This document shows positions 14,923 to 23,381 of a stretch of 52,202 nt of DNA, piece by piece. How positions within the stretch are numbered: position 1 is the first letter of the stretch; every line of letters begins with the position of its first letter. The notes beneath the pieces were generated by a model. That model was not told the origin of the DNA. It saw only the letters and a program-made list of their open reading frames with translations, and did no database searches. Made by a program: the position numbers and the translations under genes. Source of the stretch: an uncultured Desulfovibrio sp. (GTDB lineage: Bacteria; Desulfobacterota; Desulfovibrionia; Desulfovibrionales; Desulfovibrionaceae); NCBI RefSeq assembly GCF_944324935.1, contig NZ_CALUYG010000018.1, forward strand, positions 1-52,202, in the 5' to 3' direction.

Positions 14923-15450
14923 ATGAAAATTCATGATATCTTCCGCCCGCAGAAAGAAGCGGTGATCAGCAAATGGATAGAAGCGGTCTATGCCACCTAT
15001 CCGCTGGAAACAACAGGTTTTCTCAGAACACGAAAAGATCCCTTCACCAATCCGGTGGGGGACATGACGCACGAGGCGGCCGGACGCCTGTTCGATGCCG
15101 TGTCCGGGGAGGACACCGACCCGGTGACGGTGCGGCAGGCCATTGACCGCTTTGTCCGCCTGCGGGCCGTGCAAAAGATGACGCCCAGTCAGGCCATCGG
15201 CGTGTTTTTCCTGCTCAAGCCCATCATGCGCGAGCAGCTCTTGCCGCTGTGCACGGGCGACAGGGCCCGTGCCGCGTATCTCAATGCGGAATCACGGCTG
15301 GACAGCATCGTGCTGCTGGCCTTTGATATGTACACGGAGGCGCGCGAGACGCTGGCCGAATCGCGCATCACCGAGATCCGCTCCCAGTGCGCGCAGGTCG
15401 TGCGCTGGGCGCAGACGGTGGATGGCAGCCCGGTTTCGGGCAAAAGCTAA
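14923..15450 (+). CDS. RsbRD N-terminal-domain protein leading the dsr operon
   Basis: The 175-residue soluble protein matches the RsbRD-type globin-like helical domain found at the N-terminus of stressosome proteins. Signatures are a start with IFRPQKEAVISKWIEAVYATYP, then DPFTNPVGDMTHEAAGRLFDAV and an RAVQKMTPSQAIGVFFLLK helix. There is no STAS domain. It lies 23 bp upstream of dsrM in the same direction. I recall this pairing from Desulfovibrio-type dsrMKJOP loci, which supports a sensory or assembly role in sulfite reduction, but the mechanism is unknown. Confidence 0.85.
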   Translation: MKIHDIFRPQKEAVISKWIEAVYATYPLETTGFLRTRKDPFTNPVGDMTHEAAGRLFDAVSGEDTDPVTVRQAIDRFVRLRAVQKMTPSQAIGVFFLLKPIMREQLLPLCTGDRARAAYLNAESRLDSIVLLAFDMYTEARETLAESRITEIRSQCAQVVRWAQTVDGSPVSGKS

Positions 15451-15473
15451 CACATTTCCAAGCGAGGTAGGGA

Positions 15474-16493
15474 ATGATCGCAGCGTTGGCGATGGTGGCG
15501 CTCATCGGGTGCATCGCCTGGGCGGGAGCGGCCGGCGGGCTTGCTTTCCTGTTCAGCGTGGTGCTGCCCTATGTGGCGGTAATCATCTTTGTAGTGGGCG
15601 TCATCAGGCGCATGGTGTATTGGGCGAAGTCGCCCGTGCCGTTCCGCATCCCCACGACGGGCGGCCAGGAAGCGTCCCTGGACTTCATCAAACAGGAAAA
15701 ATGGGACTGCCCCTGTACCACCGGACAGACGGTGGTGCGTATGCTGCTGGAAGTGCTGACCTTCCGGTCTCTTTTCCGCAATACGCATGCCGAAGTGCTG
15801 CTGAACGACCCGGTCAACAAGGGCCCCCGTGTCGTCTACTATTCCTCCAAATGGCTGTGGGTCTTCGCCCTGCTGTTCCACTACTGCTTCCTTGTGGTGA
15901 TCATCCGGCATTTCCGCTTCTTCCTGGATCCCGTGCCGGCCTGCATCACCTGGATCGAGACCTTCGACGGCCTCATGCAGGTGGGCGTCCCGCGCTTCTA
16001 CGTCAGCGGCGGTCTGCTGCTGGTGGCCCTGCTCTTCCTGCTGACCCGCCGTCTGGTCAATGAGCGCGTGCGCTACATCTCGCTGCTCAATGACTACTTC
16101 CCGCTGCTGCTGCTCATCGGCATCGTGGCCACCGGGCTGTGCATGCGCTATTTCGACAAGGCCGACATCGCCTCCGTCAAGGTGTTCATCATGGGCCTCG
16201 TGCATCTCTCGCCCGTGAGCACGGCGGGTCTGCCGTCGCTCTTCGTGGTGCATCTGACCTTCGTGTGCGTGCTGCTGCTGTACTTCCCCTTCTCCAAGCT
16301 CATGCACATGCCGGGCATCTTCTTCAGCCCCACGCGCAACGTGCCCAACGACACCCGCCGCGTGCGCCACGTCAACCCCTGGAATCCTCCGAAGCAGTTC
16401 TTCACCTATGCCGAGTACGAGGATGAGTACCGCGAGTTCATGGCCGAAGCTGGCCTGCCGCTGGAAAAGCAACCCGAAAAGGCCGCCGAGTAA
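15474..16493 (+). CDS. dsrM: DsrM, cytochrome b-like membrane subunit
   Basis: DsrM is the NarI-type quinone-reactive subunit of the DsrMKJOP complex, which passes electrons from menaquinol towards DsrC trisulfide reduction. The 339-residue protein has six or so hydrophobic helices, starting with a very hydrophobic N-terminus (IAALAMVALIGCIAWAG). Candidate heme-b His residues lie in the helices HYCFLVVIIRHF and in GLVHLSPVS and FVVHLTF. A cytoplasmic tail (NPWNPPKQFFTYAEYEDEY) ends it. The start at 15474 follows GCGAGGTAGGGA. dsrK starts 13 bp after the stop. Confidence 0.96.
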   Translation: MIAALAMVALIGCIAWAGAAGGLAFLFSVVLPYVAVIIFVVGVIRRMVYWAKSPVPFRIPTTGGQEASLDFIKQEKWDCPCTTGQTVVRMLLEVLTFRSLFRNTHAEVLLNDPVNKGPRVVYYSSKWLWVFALLFHYCFLVVIIRHFRFFLDPVPACITWIETFDGLMQVGVPRFYVSGGLLLVALLFLLTRRLVNERVRYISLLNDYFPLLLLIGIVATGLCMRYFDKADIASVKVFIMGLVHLSPVSTAGLPSLFVVHLTFVCVLLLYFPFSKLMHMPGIFFSPTRNVPNDTRRVRHVNPWNPPKQFFTYAEYEDEYREFMAEAGLPLEKQPEKAAE

Positions 16494-16505
16494 GGAGTTT
16501 ACATC

Positions 16506-18152
16506 ATGGCTAAATTGCCTACGCCACACGAACTCATGGCCAGCCGCAAGGACTTTCCCGCTGGCAGCTGGCTTGACGTAAAGCCGGAATTCGCGCCGGG
16601 CAGCTTCTGCTATCCGGCCAAGGTCGAAACCATGGAGCGCCTGCACATGCCGCACCCGCATGAGTGGGACCCGGCCGCCGAAGACTGGAATCTGCCCGAC
16701 AACTGGGAAAAGATCCTCTGCGACGCCTTTGAGGAACGGCTGGAAAAGCACCGCTCCCTCAAACTCTTCATGGACATCTGCGTGCGCTGCGGCGCCTGCG
16801 CCGACAAGTGCCATTTCTTCCTGGGGACCAATGACCCCAAGAACATGCCGGTGCTGCGCGCGGAACTGCTGCGCTCCCTCTACCGGCGCGACTACACCAT
16901 GCTGGGCAAGCTGCTCGGCGTCAGCGTGGGCGCGCGCGGCTGGGACAAGAGCGTGGTCAAGGAACTGTTCTACTACGCCTATCAGTGCACCGAGTGCCGT
17001 CGCTGCTCCCTCTTCTGCCCCTACGGCATCGACACGGCCGAAATCACGGCCATCGTGCGCGAACTGCTGCATGAAGTGGGTCTCGGCACGCACTGGATCA
17101 TGGACCCGGTGAAAAACTGCTCCTTCACGGGCAACCACCTGGGCATCCAGCCGCACTCCTTCGTGGAGATCGTGGAGATGCTGGCCGACGACTGCGAGAC
17201 CATCACCGGCATCCGCCCCAAGACGCCTTTCAACGAGAAAGGCCACGAGATCCTCTTCATCACGCCTTCCGGCGACGTGTTCGCCGATCCGGGCATCTAT
17301 ACCTTCATGGGGTATCTGCTGCTCTTCCATGAGCTGGATCTCGACTACACCTTCTCCACCTATGCTTCGGAAGGCGGCAACTTCGGCTCCTTCGTGTCCT
17401 TCAACATGGCCAAGAAGCTGAACGCCAAGATGTACGCCGAGGCCGAGCGCCTGGGCGCGAAATGGATCCTCGGCGGCGAATGCGGCCACATGTGGCGCGT
17501 CGTCAACCAGTATATGGCCACCTACAACGGTCCGGCCCCGTCCTGTATGATGGACGTGCCCACTTCGCCCATCACCGGCACGCGCTTCGAGAACGCCGCG
17601 TCCACCAAGATGGTGCATATCGCCGAATTCACGGCCGACCTCATCCGAAACAACAAGATCACGCTCGATCCCAGCCGGAACGATCACATCATCACGACCT
17701 TCCATGATTCCTGCAACCCGGCGCGCGCCATGGGCCTGCTGGAAGAGCCCCGCTACGTCCTCAAGGCGGTGTGCAACAACTTCGTGGAAATGCCGGAAAA
17801 CACCATCCGCGAGCAGACCTTCTGCTGCGGCTCCGGTTCCGGTCTGAACACCGAAGAGATCATGGAACTGCGCATGCGCGCCGGCATGCCCCGCGGTAAT
17901 GCCCTGCGCTATGTGCAGCAGAAGTACGACGTCAACCACATGGCCTGCGTCTGCGCCATTGACCGTGCGACCCTCACCCCCCTGGCCAATTACTGGGCCC
18001 CGGGCGTGACCGTGAGCGGCCTGCACGAGCTGGTGGGCAACGCCCTCGTGATGAAGGGCGAACAGAAGCGCACCATGGACCTGCGCCAGGAAGACCTGCC
18101 CAATGTGGATCCCGATGAACCCGAAGACGATGCGGAGCAGGGGGAGGAGTAG
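16506..18152 (+). CDS. dsrK: DsrK, HdrD-like iron-sulfur subunit
   Basis: DsrK is the cytoplasmic catalytic partner of DsrM, related to HdrD, and is thought to reduce DsrC. The 548-residue product has two ferredoxin-type [4Fe-4S] motifs, CVRCGACADKC near residue 96 and CTECRRCSLFC near residue 162. Two cysteine-rich CCG-type regions follow: GGECGHMW near residue 323, and HDSCNPARAMG, CCGSGSG and CVCAID between residues 400 and 485. These are the cluster ligands of the heterodisulfide-reductase-like site. The C-terminus is strongly acidic (NVDPDEPEDDAEQGEE). AAGGAG lies upstream of the ATG at 16506. Confidence 0.97.
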   Translation: MAKLPTPHELMASRKDFPAGSWLDVKPEFAPGSFCYPAKVETMERLHMPHPHEWDPAAEDWNLPDNWEKILCDAFEERLEKHRSLKLFMDICVRCGACADKCHFFLGTNDPKNMPVLRAELLRSLYRRDYTMLGKLLGVSVGARGWDKSVVKELFYYAYQCTECRRCSLFCPYGIDTAEITAIVRELLHEVGLGTHWIMDPVKNCSFTGNHLGIQPHSFVEIVEMLADDCETITGIRPKTPFNEKGHEILFITPSGDVFADPGIYTFMGYLLLFHELDLDYTFSTYASEGGNFGSFVSFNMAKKLNAKMYAEAERLGAKWILGGECGHMWRVVNQYMATYNGPAPSCMMDVPTSPITGTRFENAASTKMVHIAEFTADLIRNNKITLDPSRNDHIITTFHDSCNPARAMGLLEEPRYVLKAVCNNFVEMPENTIREQTFCCGSGSGLNTEEIMELRMRAGMPRGNALRYVQQKYDVNHMACVCAIDRATLTPLANYWAPGVTVSGLHELVGNALVMKGEQKRTMDLRQEDLPNVDPDEPEDDAEQGEE

Positions 18153-18155
18153 TCC

Positions 18156-18536
18156 ATGTATAACGCCAAAGCAGTTATTGTCGGCGCCGTCATCTTCGCG
18201 GCGCTGTTCAGCTCGCCGTTCTGGCTCAATGTCGGCAAGGCCGACTACAAGCGGCCCGACGTGGTGCTGCCCAAGAACGAAAAGGAATGCGTCGAGCCTG
18301 TGGAATACATGCGCGCCGAACACATGGCCCTGCTCAATCAGTGGCGTGACCAGGCGCTGCGCAACGAAAAGCGCGTCTATGTCTCCTCCACCGGCAAGGA
18401 ATGGACCATCAGTCTCCAGAACACCTGTCTGAAGTGTCACAACGACTACGCCAATTTCTGCGAAAAGTGCCACATCGCCAACAGCGTGTATCCGTACTGC
18501 TGGACCTGCCACATCACTCCCGAGGGGAAGAAGTAA
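18156..18536 (+). CDS. dsrJ: DsrJ, triheme periplasmic cytochrome c
   Basis: DsrJ is a membrane-anchored multiheme cytochrome facing the periplasm. The 126-residue protein has an uncleaved-looking N-terminal anchor (AVIVGAVIFAALFSSPFWL) and three heme-attachment motifs at its C-terminal end: CLKCH, CEKCH and CWTCH. An isolated Cys in ECVEP near residue 46 and the Met residues of EYMRAEHM fit the unusual His/Cys and His/Met ligation reported for this family. The stop codon TAA overlaps the dsrO start by one base, implying translational coupling. Confidence 0.96.
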   Translation: MYNAKAVIVGAVIFAALFSSPFWLNVGKADYKRPDVVLPKNEKECVEPVEYMRAEHMALLNQWRDQALRNEKRVYVSSTGKEWTISLQNTCLKCHNDYANFCEKCHIANSVYPYCWTCHITPEGKK

Positions 18537-19327
18537 TGAACAAGAGCAGAAGAAGCTTTCTCAAAGTGGCGGGCCTTTCAGCCTTTGCCCTGAGCAGTGG
18601 TGTGGCAGCCCTGTCTTCCACCGCTCAGGCGGCCGCCACCATGCCCGGCAGCAGCTACAAGGTGGGCGCCGCGGCCCTCAAGGCCAGGCGCTGGGCCATG
18701 GTCATCGACACGCGCGCCTTCAAGGGCCCGGAAGACTACCAGCCCCTGATCGATGCGTGCCACAAGGCGCACAACGTGCCCACCATCGAAGGCAGCAACC
18801 AGAACATCAAATGGTTCTGGCTGGACAAGTTCGACAGCGCCTTCCCGGATGACATCAACGCCTACCAGACGGCCGCCATCAAGGATCGCATGTTCCCGCT
18901 GCTGTGCAACCACTGCACCAACCCGCCCTGCGTGCGCGTCTGCCCCACCCAGGCCACCTATCAGATGCACGACGGCATCGTGGCCATGGACTACCACCGC
19001 TGCATCGGCTGCCGCTTCTGCATGGCGGGCTGTCCCTACGGCGCGCGTTCCTTCAACTTCATGGATCCGCGTAAGCATCTGCCCAAGGAAGTGCCCAACC
19101 CGACCTTCCCCACCCGCATGATCGGCGTGGTGGAAAAGTGCACCTTCTGCGCCGAGCGTCTGGCCGTGGGTCAGATGCCCGCCTGCGTGGCGGCGTCCAA
19201 CGGGCGCATCATCTTCGGCGATCTGGACGATCCCAACTCCGATGTGCGGCACGCCCTGGCCGAAAACTACAGCATTCGCCGCAAGCCGAACCTCGGCACG
19301 CAGCCCGGCGTGTACTACCTCATCTAG
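18536..19327 (+). CDS. dsrO: DsrO, periplasmic ferredoxin-like iron-sulfur protein
   Basis: DsrO carries electrons between DsrJ and the membrane subunit DsrP. The 263-residue precursor starts with a twin-arginine signal (SRRSFLKVAGLSAFALSSG), so it is exported folded. The mature protein has several four-Cys clusters typical of the NrfC/HybA/PsrB group: CNHCTNPPCVRVCPTQA, CIGCRFCMAGCPYGA and CTFCAERLAVGQMPAC. The ATG at 18536 uses the last A of the dsrJ stop. dsrP follows 12 bp downstream. Confidence 0.97.
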   Translation: MNKSRRSFLKVAGLSAFALSSGVAALSSTAQAAATMPGSSYKVGAAALKARRWAMVIDTRAFKGPEDYQPLIDACHKAHNVPTIEGSNQNIKWFWLDKFDSAFPDDINAYQTAAIKDRMFPLLCNHCTNPPCVRVCPTQATYQMHDGIVAMDYHRCIGCRFCMAGCPYGARSFNFMDPRKHLPKEVPNPTFPTRMIGVVEKCTFCAERLAVGQMPACVAASNGRIIFGDLDDPNSDVRHALAENYSIRRKPNLGTQPGVYYLI

Positions 19328-19339
19328 GGAGAACTGGCT

Positions 19340-20506
19340 ATGCTTGAAAAAGTACTTACCGGTCCCAGGACCTTTTATCTGTGGCTGCTCTTCCTGGTCT
19401 GCGTCATCGCGGGGTGCGGTCTCGTCTACCTGCAGCAGCTGCAGCAGGGCCTCAGCATCACCGGCATGAGCCGTGATGTCTCGTGGGGCCTTTACATCTC
19501 GCAATTCACCTACTTCGTGGGTGTGGCGGCCTCGGCCGTCATGCTGGTGCTGCCGGCCTACTTCCACCATTACAAGAAATTCAAGCGCATGATCATCTTC
19601 GGCGAATTCATGGCCATCGCCGCCGTGTGCATGTGCTCGCTCTTCATCCTGGTGGACCTCGGCCAGCCCCAGCGCATGCTCAACGTCATGCTGCATCCCA
19701 CGCCCAATTCCGTCATGTTCTACGACATGATGGTGCTCATCGGCTACCTGACCCTCAATGCCATCATCGGCTGGGTGACCCTGGAAGCCGAACGCCTGGA
19801 CGTGGAACCGCCCAAGTGGATCAAGCCGCTCATCTACTTGTCCATTATCTGGGCCTTCTCCATCCACACCGTGACCGCCTTCCTCTACGCCGGCATCCCC
19901 GGCCGCCATTACTGGCTCACCGCCATCATGGCCGCCCGCTTCCTGTCCTCGGCGTTCTGCTCCGGTCCGGCCATCCTGCTGCTGCTGGTCTTCATCGTGC
20001 GCCGCCTCACCGGCTTTGATCCCGGCCGCGACGCCGTGAAAACCCTGACGACCATCATCACCTACGCCATGTGCGTCAACGTGTTCTTCTACCTGCTGGA
20101 GATCTTCACGGCCTTCTATTCCGGCATCCCCGGGCATCAGCATCCCATCGCCTTCCTGTTCGGCGCGCATGCCGGGCATCTGGCCTGGGTGAGCAACTGG
20201 ATGTGGTGCGCCGTGATCATGGCGCTGGGTTCGCTGGTCATCCTCATTCCGCCGGCATGGCGCAACGGGCCCCTGCTGCCCCTTGCCCTGATCATGCTGG
20301 TGGTGGCCAGCTGGATCGACAAGGGCCTCGGCCTGCTCATCGGCGGCTTTACGCCCAACATGTTCGAAGGCATCACCGACTACGCGCCCACCTGCATGGA
20401 AATCGCCGTTGCGCTCGGCGTGTACGCCATCGGCGCCCTGGTGCTCTCCCTGCTCTGGAAGATCGCCCTGGGCGTGAAGCGGGAAGCGGGTCACTTCGGC
20501 GACTAG
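19340..20506 (+). CDS. dsrP: DsrP, NrfD-like membrane subunit
   Basis: DsrP is an NrfD/PsrC-type integral membrane quinone oxidoreductase and completes the Dsr transmembrane complex with DsrO. The 388-residue protein has about ten hydrophobic helices from TFYLWLLFLVCVIAGCGLVY to the last helix IGALVLSLLWKIALGV. NrfD-like signatures are ISQFTYFVGVAASAVML, FMAIAAVCMCSLFILVDLGQPQRM and PHxxxxFS-like sequence around WAFSIHTVTAFLYAG. It closes the operon and is followed by an intrinsic terminator 25 bp later. Confidence 0.97.
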   Translation: MLEKVLTGPRTFYLWLLFLVCVIAGCGLVYLQQLQQGLSITGMSRDVSWGLYISQFTYFVGVAASAVMLVLPAYFHHYKKFKRMIIFGEFMAIAAVCMCSLFILVDLGQPQRMLNVMLHPTPNSVMFYDMMVLIGYLTLNAIIGWVTLEAERLDVEPPKWIKPLIYLSIIWAFSIHTVTAFLYAGIPGRHYWLTAIMAARFLSSAFCSGPAILLLLVFIVRRLTGFDPGRDAVKTLTTIITYAMCVNVFFYLLEIFTAFYSGIPGHQHPIAFLFGAHAGHLAWVSNWMWCAVIMALGSLVILIPPAWRNGPLLPLALIMLVVASWIDKGLGLLIGGFTPNMFEGITDYAPTCMEIAVALGVYAIGALVLSLLWKIALGVKREAGHFGD

Positions 20507-20530
20507 GTCTCTCCTGCCCTGGCTTTACCG

Positions 20531-20562
20531 AACCCCGTGCCCCGGCACGGGGTTTTTCCTTT
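20531..20562 (+). terminator. Intrinsic terminator of the dsr operon
   Basis: AACCCCGTGC pairs with GCACGGGGTT around a CCCG loop. The T-rich tract TTTTTCCTTTT follows. It begins 25 bp after the dsrP stop. Confidence 0.92.
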
Positions 20563-20592
20563 TCTGCAAGGGGAAATGCGCGGGACGCACCG

Positions 20593-20621
20593 TTGCGGCC
20601 TGCGCCGTTCTGGCGTATAGT
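20593..20621 (+). promoter_or_regulatory. Sigma-70-type promoter of the HD-domain gene
   Basis: TTGCGG and TATAGT are separated by 17 bp (4/6 and 5/6 matches). The predicted start point is about 65 nt before the ATG at 20693. It directly follows the dsr terminator. Confidence 0.6.
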
Positions 20622-20692
20622 CCTTGGGTTGCCGGGCGACCGGCAGGATCCCCATTGTCTCTTCCCGCCTGATGCCGTCACAGGAGATTGCC

Positions 20693-22024
20693 ATGCACGA
20701 AGCGCTCAAGGTAGCCACCACCATCTGCACGACCATGCTGCGCAACGGATATGATGCCCATATCGTCAATGCGCCCCTGCAACAGCATTTGCTGGAGACC
20801 AGCGACGTTTCGGCGGTGGACATTGCCTGCGAACCGGATATCGAGGTGCTCGGCAAGCTGTTTCCCGCGCTTGTGCCCGCGGAGGAGGGCCCCCTCCTTG
20901 CCCAGCTGGAGGAGGAGGGCGTCACCATCCGCTTTTATCCGCTGGTGGTGGAGGACTCGAGCCATCCCGAGCTCTCGCTCATGCGGATCACGCCGACCAT
21001 CGCGGCCCAGCTCGAGCCGCGCGAGCGGCTGACCCTGCGTCTGAGCGGCTGCGCCGCGCCGCAGGATACCGGCAACATCTACGACGGCTTTTCCGAGGTC
21101 AAGAGCGGGGCCATCCGGCTTTCCGGCCTGCCGGACGAGACCCTGCGTCATAATTACCTGCTGGCCATCCGTGCCCTGCGCTTCGCCGCCAATTTCGATG
21201 TGCCCATCGAGCCCAATACCTGGCTGGCCATCGTGCGCAGCGCCTCCCGCGTGCTGGATTATGTGCCGGCGCCGGACATCATGGGCGAATGGCGGCAGGT
21301 ATCGGCCGAGGCCATGCACCGCTTCGTCCGGCTGCTCTATGACGCGCAGATCCTCCAGGGGCTCATCCCCGAAGTGGCCGCGCTGGCCTGCATCCGCGAG
21401 CGCAACACCAACACGGGCGAGGAGCAGTCCGTGTTCGAGCATACGCTCCAGTGTATGCGGCACTATCCTGAAAAGGATTTCCACTACGACTGGCTGGGCA
21501 CGCTGGCCATGCTCTTCCATGATGTGGGCAAACTCTTCACCGGCGAGTATTTTGATGGCGAGCTGACCTTCTACCAGCACCATCGGGTGGGCGCCAAGGT
21601 GACGCGCAAGATCCTGCGCCGTCTCCATCTGACGACGGAGGACATCGACCTGCTCTGCCATCTGGTGCGCTACCACATGCGCTTCCACTTCATGATGACC
21701 GACCGCGGCATCCGCCGCTTCAAGGCGCTGGACGAATATCCCCGCCTCATCGCCATGGCCCGTGCCGATGTGGAAGCGCGGGACGGCAACTTCACGGCCT
21801 TCAATCATAATATGAAATACCTTGAGCGGGCCGAGACGCCGGAACAGATGCTCGAACCCCTGCTCAACGGCAATGAGATTATGAACGAGACCCGCCTGGC
21901 CCCCGGGCCGCTGGTGGGCATCATCCGTGACGCGCTGCTGCAAGCCCAGATCGCCGGCGAAGTGACGGACAACGCGTCCGCCGTGCGTTTCGTGCGCGCC
22001 TACGCCCGGCGTGTCGGCAGCTAG
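20693..22024 (+). CDS. HD-domain protein on a degenerate CCA-adding/poly(A) polymerase scaffold
   Basis: The 443-residue protein has the order head, neck, HD domain of class-II tRNA nucleotidyltransferases. The neck is recognisable (LLAIRALRFAANFDVPIEP) and the HD domain looks intact (VFEHTLQCMRHYP, then LFHDVGKLFTGEYF with the His-Asp pair, and LVRYHMRFHF). The N-terminal catalytic part aligns but has lost its key residues. The GG-x-x-RD motif reads NAPLQQ, and the paired Asp motif (DxD) reads AVDIA with only one Asp. I infer an inactive transferase whose remaining activity would be HD phosphohydrolase. The start has CAGGAG 7 nt upstream. rlmN follows after 5 bp. Confidence 0.75.
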   Translation: MHEALKVATTICTTMLRNGYDAHIVNAPLQQHLLETSDVSAVDIACEPDIEVLGKLFPALVPAEEGPLLAQLEEEGVTIRFYPLVVEDSSHPELSLMRITPTIAAQLEPRERLTLRLSGCAAPQDTGNIYDGFSEVKSGAIRLSGLPDETLRHNYLLAIRALRFAANFDVPIEPNTWLAIVRSASRVLDYVPAPDIMGEWRQVSAEAMHRFVRLLYDAQILQGLIPEVAALACIRERNTNTGEEQSVFEHTLQCMRHYPEKDFHYDWLGTLAMLFHDVGKLFTGEYFDGELTFYQHHRVGAKVTRKILRRLHLTTEDIDLLCHLVRYHMRFHFMMTDRGIRRFKALDEYPRLIAMARADVEARDGNFTAFNHNMKYLERAETPEQMLEPLLNGNEIMNETRLAPGPLVGIIRDALLQAQIAGEVTDNASAVRFVRAYARRVGS

Positions 22025-22029
22025 GCGAT

Positions 22030-23097
22030 ATGGTCAATCTGCTCGATCTTACGCTCCCGGAGCTGACGGACTGGATGCAGCAAGAGCTGGGGGAGCCCCG
22101 CTTCCGCGCCGTGCAGGTCTGGCAATGGCTCTGGCAGCGCATGGCCCGCGACGTTGACGAGATGACCAACGTCTCCAAAGCCTGCCGGGCCCGTCTTGCC
22201 CAGTGCGCGACCATCGCCTGGCCGGAAGTGACACGCGTGCAGGAAAGCCGCGACGGCACGACCAAGTTCCTCCTGCGCCTTGCCGACGGGGCGGAAGTGG
22301 AGACCGTGCTCATCCCCTCGGAGTCCCGGGACGGCAGCCGCCGCTGGACGCAGTGCGTGTCCTCTCAGGTGGGCTGCGCCATGGGCTGCACCTTCTGCAG
22401 CACGGGGACGATGGGCTTTGAACGCAACATGCGTATGGGCGAGATACTGGGTCAGATCCTCGTGGCCCGCGCCCATCTGGGTGACAACCGGCCGGACTGG
22501 CCCATCCTGCGTAATCTCGTCTTCATGGGCATGGGCGAGCCGCTGCTGAATCTGCGCGAGGTCATGCGGGCGCTCCAGAGCCTCAATGACGACAGGGGCC
22601 TCAACTTCTCGCCGCGGCGCATCACCGTCTCCACCTGCGGCATCGAAAAGGGCCTGCGCGAGCTGGGCGAAAGCGGCCTGGCCTTTCTGGCCGTTTCGCT
22701 GCATGCGCCAACGCAGGAGCTGCGGGCGCGCATCATGCCCAGGGCGGCACGCTGGCCGCTGGAGGAGCTGCTGGCCGCCCTTAAGTCCTATCCGCTGAAG
22801 ACACGGGAACGCATCACCTTTGAATACCTGCTGCTGGGCGGCGTCAACGACGGGCCGGAACACGCGCGGGAACTGGCGCGCATCGTCAGCGACATCAAGG
22901 GCAAGCTCAACCTCATCGTCTACAATCCCGCCGAGAACGCCCCCTACGAAGCCCCCACGCCGGAGCGGGTGCTGGCCTTTGAGAAGATGCTCTGGGATCG
23001 TCACATCACGGCCATCATCCGCAAGTCCAAGGGGCAGGACATCAAGGCCGCCTGCGGTCAGCTCAAGGCCGCGCAGGCCGAGCGCCGTCCCGCATAG
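22030..23097 (+). CDS. rlmN: 23S rRNA (adenine-2503-C2)-methyltransferase
   Basis: RlmN is a radical-SAM enzyme that methylates A2503 of 23S rRNA and A37 of some tRNAs. The 355-residue product has the N-terminal RlmN helical domain (GEPRFRAVQVWQWLWQRMARDVDEMTNVSK region). The cluster motif is CAMGCTFCSTG (Cys-x3-Cys-x2-Cys, near residue 117). GMGEPLLN and TVSTCGI signatures follow, and the two catalytic Cys equivalents are expected at CVSSQVGC and near the C-terminus (KAACGQL). The stop overlaps the start of a family-1 repeat. It is translationally close to the HD-domain gene, so both are one unit. Confidence 0.97.
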   Translation: MVNLLDLTLPELTDWMQQELGEPRFRAVQVWQWLWQRMARDVDEMTNVSKACRARLAQCATIAWPEVTRVQESRDGTTKFLLRLADGAEVETVLIPSESRDGSRRWTQCVSSQVGCAMGCTFCSTGTMGFERNMRMGEILGQILVARAHLGDNRPDWPILRNLVFMGMGEPLLNLREVMRALQSLNDDRGLNFSPRRITVSTCGIEKGLRELGESGLAFLAVSLHAPTQELRARIMPRAARWPLEELLAALKSYPLKTRERITFEYLLLGGVNDGPEHARELARIVSDIKGKLNLIVYNPAENAPYEAPTPERVLAFEKMLWDRHITAIIRKSKGQDIKAACGQLKAAQAERRPA

Positions 23098-23238
23098 GGC
23101 GTTTTGCCTGTGAAAAAGGCGGAACGCGGTCGGCGGCACAGCGCCGCCCGTCGAAATCAGGCGGAATGACCGCGTTTTTCCGTGAAACGCCAGGCTGTAT
23201 GGTGTGAAACGCGGAGCGTTTCACACTGAAAATGCCCT
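23097..23238 (+). repeat. Multi-hairpin intergenic repeat, family 1, copy 2
   Basis: This is the best-ordered copy. Its ends are imperfect inverted repeats (AGGGCGTTTTGCCTGTGAAA against AGGGCATTTTCAGTGTGAAA, 16 of 20). Inside are the invariant GGCGGC-ACAGC-GCCGCC hairpin, a CGGAA/TTCCG stem, and a perfect 11-bp stem GTGTGAAACGC/GCGTTTCACAC (23202-23226). It begins at the rlmN stop codon and may act as its transcript end. The remaining 140 bp to the next gene show nothing further. Confidence 0.9.
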
Positions 23239-23381
23239 AATGCGCGAAGACGCGGACTTGCCCCGCCGTCTCGCGTCTCCTCGCCTCACTGCCTCGTGAA
23301 GCAGGTCTTTCCCGGCGTTCATGCTGTCGCCCCAGAGGAGGGGAGGATGTCTTTCTCCCGCCGACTGAGTTATTTCGCTTC

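Noticed and set aside
15447-18512. A 1021-codon open frame opposite dsrM, dsrK and dsrJ
   Set aside because: It mirrors the conserved dsr genes and has only His/Gly/Asp-rich shadow composition.
23097-23238. Repeats considered as a CRISPR array or a transposon with a transposase
   Set aside because: There are no regularly spaced direct repeats with spacers, and no transposase gene is near any copy.
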